NCBI RefSeq assembly: GCF_016587415.1
Contig: NZ_BNJI01000001.1
Span: forward strand, 5,929,501 to 5,993,500
Length of the DNA: 64,000 nt
Source of the DNA: Ktedonobacter sp. SOSP1-85
GTDB taxonomy: Bacteria > Chloroflexota > Ktedonobacteria > Ktedonobacterales > Ktedonobacteraceae
Direction of reading: 5' to 3'
Shown in pieces: positions 9,150 to 17,331 of the stretch; the stretch's first letter is position 1; each line of letters starts with the position of its first letter. Below the pieces are notes generated by a model. It searched no databases and had not been told where the DNA came from. It saw only the letters and a list, made by a program, of their open reading frames with translations. The position numbers and the translations under genes were made by a program.

Positions 9150-9818
9150 ATGTCTTGGGAACAAAACTCATATCGCGAAAGCGCGTCAGCCCAGCATATG
9201 TATGAAAGCGGTTATGCGAGCGAAGCGGAGCATCTCCAGCCAGAGCCAATCGATCAGAGCCATGTGCCACCCATGAATCAGACAATGCGTGACCTTCCTC
9301 CCTCGCATGAGTCACCACGTCCAGCGTTTGATGGCCCCCAGGTGATGCAACCACTGCGCCCGCCAGCGGGGCAACAGGGCTACGTTCTCTACGGCTGGCA
9401 GCCGGTCTTTATAAAGGTGGGTGAGTCCAGTGGCTCGCGTTTCGCGGCTGTGCTCAGCTATCTAGGGGGCTGGTTCTCGGGCCTGTTGCTGCTCTTCTTC
9501 GGCTTCGAGAACAAATATGTGCGCTTCCATGCCCTGCAATCCCTGCTCTTCTTCGGCTTTCTCAACATTGCCGACTTCTTTATGTTTGTGTTTGGCGGCT
9601 TTGGCTTGCGCATCTGGAGCCATGTCCCTTATGCCCATGGCTTCTTTGCCCTGGGAATCTTCCTGGCCTTTCTGCTCATCAATGTCGTGGCCTTTGTGGG
9701 CTGGCTGCTCTGTATCGCGATGGCGGCAAGCGGAAAATACTACAAGATTCCCATCTTTGGGCATTTTGCCGCCCGCCTCTCTGGGGTTGAGCCGTCTCCA
9801 GTCCCAACGGTCAAATAG
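9150..9818 (+). CDS. DUF4870 (Tic20-like) membrane protein
   Basis: The 222-residue protein has a polar, proline-rich N-terminus (residues 1-85) followed by a DUF4870-type membrane domain. The signature is RFAAVLSYLGGWFSGLL, then KYVRFHALQSLLFFGF and a final pair of hydrophobic helices ending GKYYKIPIFGHFA. Three to four membrane segments are visible. AGGAG is placed well before ATG 9150. The function of the family is not established. The gene appears monocistronic, bounded by a palindrome upstream and a bidirectional terminator downstream. Confidence 0.85.
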   Translation: MSWEQNSYRESASAQHMYESGYASEAEHLQPEPIDQSHVPPMNQTMRDLPPSHESPRPAFDGPQVMQPLRPPAGQQGYVLYGWQPVFIKVGESSGSRFAAVLSYLGGWFSGLLLLFFGFENKYVRFHALQSLLFFGFLNIADFFMFVFGGFGLRIWSHVPYAHGFFALGIFLAFLLINVVAFVGWLLCIAMAASGKYYKIPIFGHFAARLSGVEPSPVPTVK

Positions 9819-9845
9819 TTTTCTCTCAAATAGTTCTTATATCCC

Positions 9846-9916
9846 AAGCAGCGGGGTAAAAAAAGATGCCCTCGCAGCCATTGGCTGCGAGGGCATCTTT
9901 TTTTACCCCGCTGCTT
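9846..9916. terminator. Bidirectional terminator
   Basis: Perfect 34-nt arms enclose a 3-nt loop and contain A7 and T7 runs outside a GC-rich stem. It lies between the convergent genes ending at 9818 and 9918 and serves both strands. Confidence 0.85.
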
Positions 9917-9917
9917 A

Positions 9918-10712
9918 TTAACTCTGGCGGCTGTCGCGCCAGCGAATGAGGCGCTCGACTGCCTCATAGTTCCAGGGAGTCTGCATACCCATGATGAGAT
10001 GCGTGACACCCGTCTCTACGAGAGCGTCCAGGTCCTCTTCTTTGAAGTCAGCGCTGACCGCACTTGAGCGCTCAATCTCGTTGGGGTTGCGGCCCACTTC
10101 TTTACACCAGTTGTCCAGGACCTCCATTTTATGCTGCAAGGTCGCGGTATCGCCGAAGCCATGCCAGATATTGGCGTATTTGGCGGTGATGCGTAGCGTT
10201 TTCTTCTCGCCGCCACCACCGATCAGCAAAGGAATGGGCTGCTGAATAGGCTTGGGCACGTCGGCTTCCCAGCGATGCAGAATGGTGGGAACGGCCTCTT
10301 CAAGCGCCTGGAGGCGGCTGCCAGCCGTGCCAAAGTCATAGCCAAACTCTTTGTAGTCGCGCTCAAACCAGCCTGCACCCAGGCCCAGAATGACACGCCC
10401 ATTGCTGATATGGTCTACCGTTTTGGCCATATTCGCCAGCAGAGCGGGATTGCGATAGGTATTGCAGGTTACCAGGCAGCCGATCTTCGCGCGGCTGGTC
10501 AGGGTCGCCATAGCGGTGAGCAGCGTCCAGCCCTCAAAGTGGTTGCCCTGTGGGTCGCCATAGAGCGGGAAGAAATGGTCCCAGTTAAAGATACTATCAA
10601 CACCCATCTCGTCGAAACGGCGTACACCATTTGCGTAGTCCTCGTAGCTGGTATGCTGCGGGTGCATCTGCACGCCGGTACGAATCTGATGGCCATATTT
10701 TGTCTGTGCCAT
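9918..10712 (-). CDS. LLM-class F420-dependent oxidoreductase
   Basis: The 264-residue protein belongs to the luciferase-like monooxygenase fold and resembles the TIGR03560 group of F420-dependent enzymes. Visible blocks are GVDSIFNWDHFFPLYG, TSRAKIGCLVTCNTYRNP, ISNGRVILGLGAGWFERDY and QQPIPLLIGGGGEKKTLR. These form the TIM-barrel phosphate and deazaflavin site. The substrate is unknown. ATG 10712 is preceded by GAGGAG about 12 bases away. The gene stands alone between a bidirectional terminator and a divergent ABC gene. Confidence 0.88.
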   Translation of the reverse strand: MAQTKYGHQIRTGVQMHPQHTSYEDYANGVRRFDEMGVDSIFNWDHFFPLYGDPQGNHFEGWTLLTAMATLTSRAKIGCLVTCNTYRNPALLANMAKTVDHISNGRVILGLGAGWFERDYKEFGYDFGTAGSRLQALEEAVPTILHRWEADVPKPIQQPIPLLIGGGGEKKTLRITAKYANIWHGFGDTATLQHKMEVLDNWCKEVGRNPNEIERSSAVSADFKEEDLDALVETGVTHLIMGMQTPWNYEAVERLIRWRDSRQS

Positions 10713-10856
10713 GTTTACTTAAGCTCCTCTAATTGTAGTATAGATACTAATCAATCTATTGTAGACACACATCCAGCATGACCGCAAGTTTCTTTACTTT
10801 TTCTCAGGGTCTTCCAGTTCTCCCTTGCCATCTGCCTAGGCGAGCATAGCGAGCCG

Positions 10857-10938
10857 AGGGGTAAAGAGGTGTGGGTGGCAAACGGCATCGCCGTTTGCCA
10901 CCCACACCTCTTTACCCCTGAGCGCCGCAGGCGCGAAG
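10857..10938 (+). repeat. Long palindrome plus GCGCC hairpin (copy 2)
   Basis: Perfect 30-nt arms (10857-10886 and 10890-10919) enclose ATC. They are followed at 10920-10938 by a GAGCGCCGCAGGCGCGAAG hairpin. The unit lies in a 320-bp spacer between divergent genes, so it cannot terminate either neighbour. Nothing else is evident in that spacer. Confidence 0.75.
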
Positions 10939-11032
10939 ACTACAACTCTGTTTGTTGACCTGCATCTGCCCATGTGTTACTATGGCTAGAGAGACAATGT
11001 ATCAGTTAGAACTATGTGCGGGAGTATGAGAC

Positions 11033-11806
11033 GTGACGATAGCGGAGCCAGTTATTACTTTACAGCACGTTGCTTTATCCTTTGGCAAGCGTGTTATTTT
11101 ACGAGATGCCAATATGGCTATCCAGCAGGGGGAGTTTGTTGTCGTGCTAGGTCCGAACGGGGCAGGTAAGAGTACCCTGTTCAAGATGCTGCTGGGGCTT
11201 ATTCAACCCACCGCTGGCGAGATTCGCGTGCTGGGTCGTGCGCCTCGTAGCGGCAATAAAGAGATCGGTTATGCTCCTCAGCATCGTACGGTCGAGGGCG
11301 ACCTGGCCCTGCGCGCCCGCGACCTGGTAGGTTTCGGCTTGGATGGAAACCGCTGGGGCTTTGGCCTGCCCAACCGCAAGCGCGACGCTATCATTGACCA
11401 GGCGCTTGAAGAGGTCGATGCCCTGCGCTATGCCAATGCCCCCGTTGGCCAGCTCTCTGGTGGCGAGCAGCAGCGCCTCTTGATCGCCCAGGCTCTGTTA
11501 ACTAATCCTCGTATCCTGCTTCTAGACGAACCCCTGGCCAGCCTCGATATCGCGCGCCAGCAAGATATTGTTACCCTCGTGGGCAACGTCTGCCGCTCGC
11601 GTGGCGTTACGGTCCTGCTCGTCGCTCACGATGTCAATCCGCTCCTGCCAGCGCTGGACCGCATTGTCTATATCGCGAATGGGCAGAGCTTGATTGGGAC
11701 GCCTGGCGAGGTGATTACCAGCGAGAACCTGAGCAAGCTCTATAAGGCTCCCGTTGAAGTCGTCCATGCCCTCGACCGCATCTTTGTTGTGGGCGCCGAG
11801 GTATAG
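11033..11806 (+). CDS. ABC transporter ATP-binding protein, metal type
   Basis: The 257-residue protein is the nucleotide-binding subunit of an ABC importer of the zinc/manganese (ZnuC/MntB) class. Walker A is GPNGAGKS at 40-47, the signature is LSGGEQQR and Walker B is ILLLDEP. The sequence IGYAPQHRTVEGDLALRARD is typical of the metal branch. It starts with GTG at 11033. No permease or binding-protein gene is adjacent, and the next gene 28 bp away is a dehydrogenase, so partners must be elsewhere. The metal is inferred from family resemblance only. Confidence 0.87.
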   Translation: MTIAEPVITLQHVALSFGKRVILRDANMAIQQGEFVVVLGPNGAGKSTLFKMLLGLIQPTAGEIRVLGRAPRSGNKEIGYAPQHRTVEGDLALRARDLVGFGLDGNRWGFGLPNRKRDAIIDQALEEVDALRYANAPVGQLSGGEQQRLLIAQALLTNPRILLLDEPLASLDIARQQDIVTLVGNVCRSRGVTVLLVAHDVNPLLPALDRIVYIANGQSLIGTPGEVITSENLSKLYKAPVEVVHALDRIFVVGAEV

Positions 11807-11834
11807 GTTTACCTGAAAGGAATAGATCGTTACT

Positions 11835-12848
11835 ATGCAGCAAGCTCAGTCGCCTGCTAACACCCGTCCCGTTCGCTGGGGTGTGATCAGTGCCGCCAAC
11901 ATCGGCGCGAAAGCCGTTTCGCCCGCTATTCAGGCCTCGCGCAATGGCATCCTGGCCGCCGTGGGGAGCCGTGATCCTCGGCGTGCGGCGGACCTCTACG
12001 CCTTCTCGCCCACGACCCGCATCTATGGCAGCTACCAGGATATTCTCGATGATGAAGAGATCGAGGCGGTCTATATCCCTCTGCCCAATAGCCTGCACGC
12101 TGAATGGACCATCAAGGCGCTGGAGGCGGGGAAGCATGTGCTGTGTGAGAAGCCCCTGGCCGTGACGGAGGAAGAGGCGCGCGAGATGGTTGAGGCCGCT
12201 CAGGCCAATGATCGTCTGCTCATGGAGGCCTTTATGTATCGCTTCCATCCACAGATTGAGTGGACGCTGGAGCGCGTGCAGGCTGGTGAGATTGGCCAGG
12301 TGCGCCTGGTACGGGCCTCCTTTGCTTTTGATATTCGCGGGCGTGTGGAGAACATTCGTATTCAACCTGAGCTGGCTGGGGGCTCGCTTATGGATGTAGG
12401 CTGCTATACCGTCAATCTCTGTCGTGCTGTCTATGGTCAACCTCCCGCCTCTGTTGCGGCGCGCGTCCATGTCGAAAAATTTGGTGGTGTGGATATGGCG
12501 ATGAACGCTATTCTCGACTTTGGTGAGGGACGCTACGGCCTGATTGACTCCAGCTTTGAGCTGCCCATGCGCCAGTCGGTGGAGATCATTGGTGACGAGG
12601 GTTCGATCACCATTCCCGTGCCCTTTACGCCACGCAATATGGAGGGTATCGTTTTCGCCATGAAGAATGGGCAGATGAACGAGCGCAAATTCCCCATGGT
12701 GGATCAATACCAGATCGAGGTCGAGCACTTCGCCGATTGCATCCGCAACGGTCAGGAGCCAGTGCGCAGCCTGAGCGAGACTCTGGAGAATATGGCCACC
12801 ATTGAGGCTATCTATGAGTCAGCCGGTCACGATTGGCCCATCCTATAG
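11835..12848 (+). CDS. Gfo/Idh/MocA family oxidoreductase
   Basis: The 337-residue protein is an NAD(P)-dependent sugar-type dehydrogenase. The N-terminal Rossmann fold reads RWGVISAANIGAKAVSPAI. The catalytic region is EAGKHVLCEKPLAVTEEEA with the conserved EKP lysine, followed by the C-terminal alpha/beta domain (GGSLMDVGCYTVNLCRAVYG). AAAGGAATAG precedes ATG 11835. It lies 28 bp after the ABC ATPase and may share its transcript. The substrate is unknown. A small terminator follows. Confidence 0.9.
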   Translation: MQQAQSPANTRPVRWGVISAANIGAKAVSPAIQASRNGILAAVGSRDPRRAADLYAFSPTTRIYGSYQDILDDEEIEAVYIPLPNSLHAEWTIKALEAGKHVLCEKPLAVTEEEAREMVEAAQANDRLLMEAFMYRFHPQIEWTLERVQAGEIGQVRLVRASFAFDIRGRVENIRIQPELAGGSLMDVGCYTVNLCRAVYGQPPASVAARVHVEKFGGVDMAMNAILDFGEGRYGLIDSSFELPMRQSVEIIGDEGSITIPVPFTPRNMEGIVFAMKNGQMNERKFPMVDQYQIEVEHFADCIRNGQEPVRSLSETLENMATIEAIYESAGHDWPIL

Positions 12849-12880
12849 CCAATCATTTTTGCTAGCAATGCCCCTGAATT

Positions 12881-12910
12881 AAGCTTGTGAAGTAAAGCAC
12901 AAGCTTTTTC
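12881..12910 (+). terminator. Intrinsic terminator
   Basis: AAGCTTGTG (12881-12889) pairs with CACAAGCTT (12898-12906) and is followed by T residues, 32 bp after the dehydrogenase stop. Confidence 0.7.
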
Positions 12911-13092
12911 TTGTGCATCTAAAGCAAACTTATAAGTCAGAAAGACTAAAATGCATTTTAATCAAATCAAATAACTAAATTCCGCCACTTTATTCGTCTT
13001 ATAGAGTGGGGAGTTTGTTGTAGTTGGATGTTAAGAGCGGCCCTTTCTGGTGCAGGTGCTCCGCTCGCTCTATGCGAAGTATGGGAGGATTT

Positions 13093-13305
13093 ATGGAAGC
13101 GATTATTGGACGGTATCGCGCTCAGGTCCAGGAACAGGGAGTTACCCTCAGGCACATATCTGGCATCGCCTTTGATATCAGCGCGCAGGAGGCCTTGGGG
13201 TTACTGGATTTGCTTAGTGCGTATCGCGAGACGCTTCAACAGATACAGGAACAGCAGGCTCAGGGGACGACTGACTCTTCGTCTGACCCGGATGCATCAT
13301 TGTAG
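13093..13305 (+). CDS. Small hypothetical protein
   Basis: I do not recognise this 70-residue protein. It starts MEAIIGRYRAQVQEQG, has a helical amphipathic middle (ALGLLDLLSAYRETLQQIQEQQ) and an acidic, Ser/Asp-rich tail. GGGAGG lies just before ATG 13093, which decides the start over longer in-frame options. It has no membrane segment and no cysteines. A terminator follows before the convergent gene at 13369. Confidence 0.6.
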   Translation: MEAIIGRYRAQVQEQGVTLRHISGIAFDISAQEALGLLDLLSAYRETLQQIQEQQAQGTTDSSSDPDASL

Positions 13306-13331
13306 TACTCCTTCATTCTGCAAATAACGGG

Positions 13332-13363
13332 AGAAGCCAGGGCAGGTACCCCTGGCTTTTCTC
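13332..13363 (+). terminator. Terminator between convergent genes
   Basis: AGAAGCCAGGG and CCCTGGCTTTTCT form an 11-bp stem around a short loop. A T-rich tract lies on the plus side. Confidence 0.65.
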
Positions 13364-13368
13364 ATGCT

Positions 13369-14223
13369 TCATTGAAAAAAGGACATGTGGCGGATGCGCG
13401 AATAATAGAGCCGTAGCACCGCCGAGAGCGCGTCCCCAAGGCCAGGATGGGCATTGATGACATAAATGTGGCGCGCCCCCCAGAAGAGGCTGTGGTGATT
13501 GTCCTGGGGTGTCAGTGGGTCACCGCCTGCCCGTAGTCTGTTGAGTATCTCTACCTGGCGGTCGATACTGCTCTCCGTATCGATCAAGAGCACCGCGATC
13601 TCTGGATTAAAGTCGGCTGCGCGCCGTAGAAACAGGCGTAGTTCGTTCTCTGTGATCTGGTTGGGGCTACCCGATTTAGACTCCACCATTACGCGGATGC
13701 TATCCACAAAGGCCACAACGTCCAGGTCGCCTCCGTCCGCTACCCCTTTAAGTGCGACGCCATGCCGCGCCGGTACCTGGAGCCAATCGCGAAACCATTC
13801 AGCGATATACCATTCGAGTGTTGGCCCCAGATTATCAATGTGCTTGTAGGCCGGACTTTTGTGATAGAGCATCCCATCATGCGTGACCAGGTGATCCTCC
13901 TGCAAGCGTGCCAGGTTTTGTTCGAGCTTCTGTTCTCCCGCGCACATGCGTTTGAGGTCAGCATAGGAGCTACTTTTGTGGAAGAAGATATGGCGCAATA
14001 GTTTGCGAAAGGTGTTATCGCCAAACGACTCGTAGAAGCGCCTGGCTCGCTCGTCGGGTTCGAGCTCCTGATTGAGGTAGAGGCGAATGACGCGTGGATC
14101 GGTGTACACTGGCTTGTGCCTGATGAGGTGCCATCCCTGGCGGCGCAGCATGATCTCGAACTGGTCCTGGCGCGCCAGCCGTTCACGCGCCATGTCTGCG
14201 GCAGAGAAGCGTTCCGCGCCCAT
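13369..14223 (-). CDS. Winged-helix plus PD-(D/E)XK nuclease-like protein
   Basis: I know no named family for this 284-residue protein. Residues 60-125 look like a winged-helix region (SSSYADLKRMCAGEQKLEQNL). Residues 130-195 match a PD-(D/E)XK nuclease core: E137 in TLEWYI, D166/D168 in GGDLDVVAFV and E181-x-K183 in MVESKSG. That suggests a metal-dependent DNA-cleaving fold, by inference. The C-terminal part (EIAVLLIDTESSIDRQVEIL) resembles the sensor strand of such nucleases. It is followed on the same strand by a deaminase gene upstream and converges with a small gene downstream. Confidence 0.6.
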   Translation of the reverse strand: MGAERFSAADMARERLARQDQFEIMLRRQGWHLIRHKPVYTDPRVIRLYLNQELEPDERARRFYESFGDNTFRKLLRHIFFHKSSSYADLKRMCAGEQKLEQNLARLQEDHLVTHDGMLYHKSPAYKHIDNLGPTLEWYIAEWFRDWLQVPARHGVALKGVADGGDLDVVAFVDSIRVMVESKSGSPNQITENELRLFLRRAADFNPEIAVLLIDTESSIDRQVEILNRLRAGGDPLTPQDNHHSLFWGARHIYVINAHPGLGDALSAVLRLYYSRIRHMSFFQ

Positions 14224-14250
14224 ATCCTTTGCTCCGATCGTTGCTACTGG

Positions 14251-14763
14251 CTAGTCGGCTGGGACGCTGGCACGCAGTTTTCCCATCCGCGCCAGGATCC
14301 CTCTGCCTTCCTCGCGCTGGACGCCGCCAAGCAAGGTTAGCGGCCCTCGCGTGAGCGCCTGGTTGACCTGCTCGGAAGTCAAGCCACGCGCTACCGTCAC
14401 CTCGTCGGTGCCATCGGCGTTATAGGCCGAGAAGACGACGCGCTTGAGGCCCGCGAATGAGATAGCCGCCATACACATCAGGCACGGCTCTAGCGAGCTA
14501 TAGAGCGTCAATTCGCGTTTCTCCTCCTCGTTAAGCTGTGAGAGGTAGCGTGCCATGCGGCGCAGGACAACCATCTCCGCATGGTCGGTCGCATCCCCAG
14601 TCTCTCGAAACTGGTTATGCTCCAGGTCCAGGATCTCGTCTCCGCAACTGAGCAGGGCCGCGATACCTACGCTCCCTTTATCCAGTGCGGCGTTCGCATA
14701 TGCCAGCGTCCTTGCCATCATCTTCTCATCCACTGAGCTGATGCTGTTATATCCTGGTTGCAT
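14251..14763 (-). CDS. Nucleoside/tRNA-type deaminase
   Basis: The 170-residue protein has the zinc site of the cytidine/deoxycytidylate deaminase superfamily: H61-A-E63 and P93-C94-x-x-C97. It resembles guanine or tRNA-adenosine deaminases but has a longer C-terminus. A zinc-activated water deaminates a base; the actual substrate cannot be assigned. GGGAG lies six bases before ATG 14763. The gene is 27 bp upstream of the nuclease-like gene on the same strand and probably co-transcribed with it. Confidence 0.85.
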   Translation of the reverse strand: MQPGYNSISSVDEKMMARTLAYANAALDKGSVGIAALLSCGDEILDLEHNQFRETGDATDHAEMVVLRRMARYLSQLNEEEKRELTLYSSLEPCLMCMAAISFAGLKRVVFSAYNADGTDEVTVARGLTSEQVNQALTRGPLTLLGGVQREEGRGILARMGKLRASVPAD

Positions 14764-14835
14764 GTAGGTCTCCCTTCTGTGGTTCGAGGTCGTGACATAA
14801 CATGCATCCCTGCTGACTCTCTCTGGCTGAGGCCT

Positions 14836-15360
14836 TTAGCCCTGTTTCGGCTCCTCCAGTTTGCGTGAGAGAATGACTCCTGTGTTTAATCCTACTGTAT
14901 GCAGTCCGCCAAAGAAGCGTGCGTGCTCTATCTTCACACAGCGATCCTGGACAAAGGTCAATCCCGCGGCTCGCGCGATCTCGCCCGCCTCATCATTGCG
15001 CACTCCAAGTTGTAACCATAGCACTTTGGCCCCAATCTCAATCGCCTCGCGCGCGATGGGGGGCGTATCGGCAGGCTTACGGAAGACATCTACAATCTCA
15101 ATCGTTTCCCCGGCTTCCCTGGCCTCCTTCAACGAGGCATACACGCGCTTGCCGAGCAGGGTCTTCCCCGCGTAGCGTGGATTGATGGGGATAATATCAT
15201 ATCCCTCCGCCTGCATATAGATCGCCACAAAATGGCTTGGGCGGTAGGGGTCTGCGGAAACGCCCACGATGGCAATATGCTTATACTGCTGCAAAATGCG
15301 TAGACGCTCATACATATCGGGTATGGGAACGGAGTTCTCCCTGGATTGCGCCATGCTCAT
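14836..15360 (-). CDS. CoA-binding protein, YccU type
   Basis: The 174-residue protein is a single-domain CoA-binding Rossmann protein. It shows KHIAIVGVSADPYRPSHFVA, the IPINPRYAG turn and GAKVLWLQLGVRNDEA, followed by the RCVKIEHARF segment typical of YccU. GAGAGGAG lies about ten bases before ATG 15360; a second ATG at 15354 is possible. Cellular function of the family is unclear. Confidence 0.88.
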   Translation of the reverse strand: MSMAQSRENSVPIPDMYERLRILQQYKHIAIVGVSADPYRPSHFVAIYMQAEGYDIIPINPRYAGKTLLGKRVYASLKEAREAGETIEIVDVFRKPADTPPIAREAIEIGAKVLWLQLGVRNDEAGEIARAAGLTFVQDRCVKIEHARFFGGLHTVGLNTGVILSRKLEEPKQG

Positions 15361-15448
15361 GCTGCTGCCTCTCCTCTCTGCTTGCTAACTTGTGTGATCT
15401 CGCCTCCTTATTGTAGCCCGCGTAGCGAGTGATCACAAGCTACCCCTA

Positions 15449-15571
15449 TTAACTGCGCAGATATTTAAGCAAAGCCAGAATCGCCAGAATAACCAGGACG
15501 AGGAGCAATAGTCCAAAGACAACATAGATAAGCGCGACAATACCCGCGAAAAGGGATATACCCAGTGACAT
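15449..15571 (-). CDS. 40-residue membrane peptide
   Basis: The frame from ATG 15571 to TAA 15449 encodes MSLGISLFAGIVALIYVVFG and continues with a strongly hydrophobic leucine/valine/isoleucine segment, ending KYLRS. AAGGAG lies seven bases before the ATG, an ideal ribosome site. One or two membrane helices with a basic C-terminal end are expected. I know no family. It is divergent from metY. Confidence 0.55.
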   Translation of the reverse strand: MSLGISLFAGIVALIYVVFGLLLLVLVILAILALLKYLRS

Positions 15572-15706
15572 TATTTTTCTCCTTAACATGAAATCGTGTT
15601 TTTGCTGCTATAGCGTTTTAGACGAGAATAGAGCGCATGTATAAAATATGGCTATTTGTGTCAGAAAAAGATTTGCTCATGTTGCTGGCATAGTTGTAGG
15701 ATGTGA

Positions 15707-17062
<1,356 letters not shown>

Positions 17063-17105
17063 AGGCGGCGCACTCTCACGCCTTCGTTCCCATGCGGCCT
17101 CACTC

Positions 17106-17155
17106 AGTAGCCGCGTACGCCAGGAGCAGGCCCGCTACTGGCGTACGCGGCTACT
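17106..17155 (+). repeat. Inverted repeat of the GTACGC family
   Basis: Perfect 18-nt arms beginning AGTAGCCGCGTACGCCAG enclose a 14-nt loop, 44 bp after the metY stop. Related sequences lie at 20954-21005, 39414-39449 and 50676-50754. It may act as the metY terminator, although there is no T tract. Confidence 0.7.
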
Positions 17156-17331
17156 TGTATACAGCGACGCAAAGAATTGTGATAAACTTATGTAGATAGA
17201 GATAATCGGCTACCTCATATTATCCGTGCTCAAGGCACGGCTATCTTTTTTCAGTCAACCTGCCAGCACTGTGCAGGCGACATTCCTCTTGTTGTTCCTT
17301 TTCACTAGAGATCGTGGGAGATAAGCTCTGC

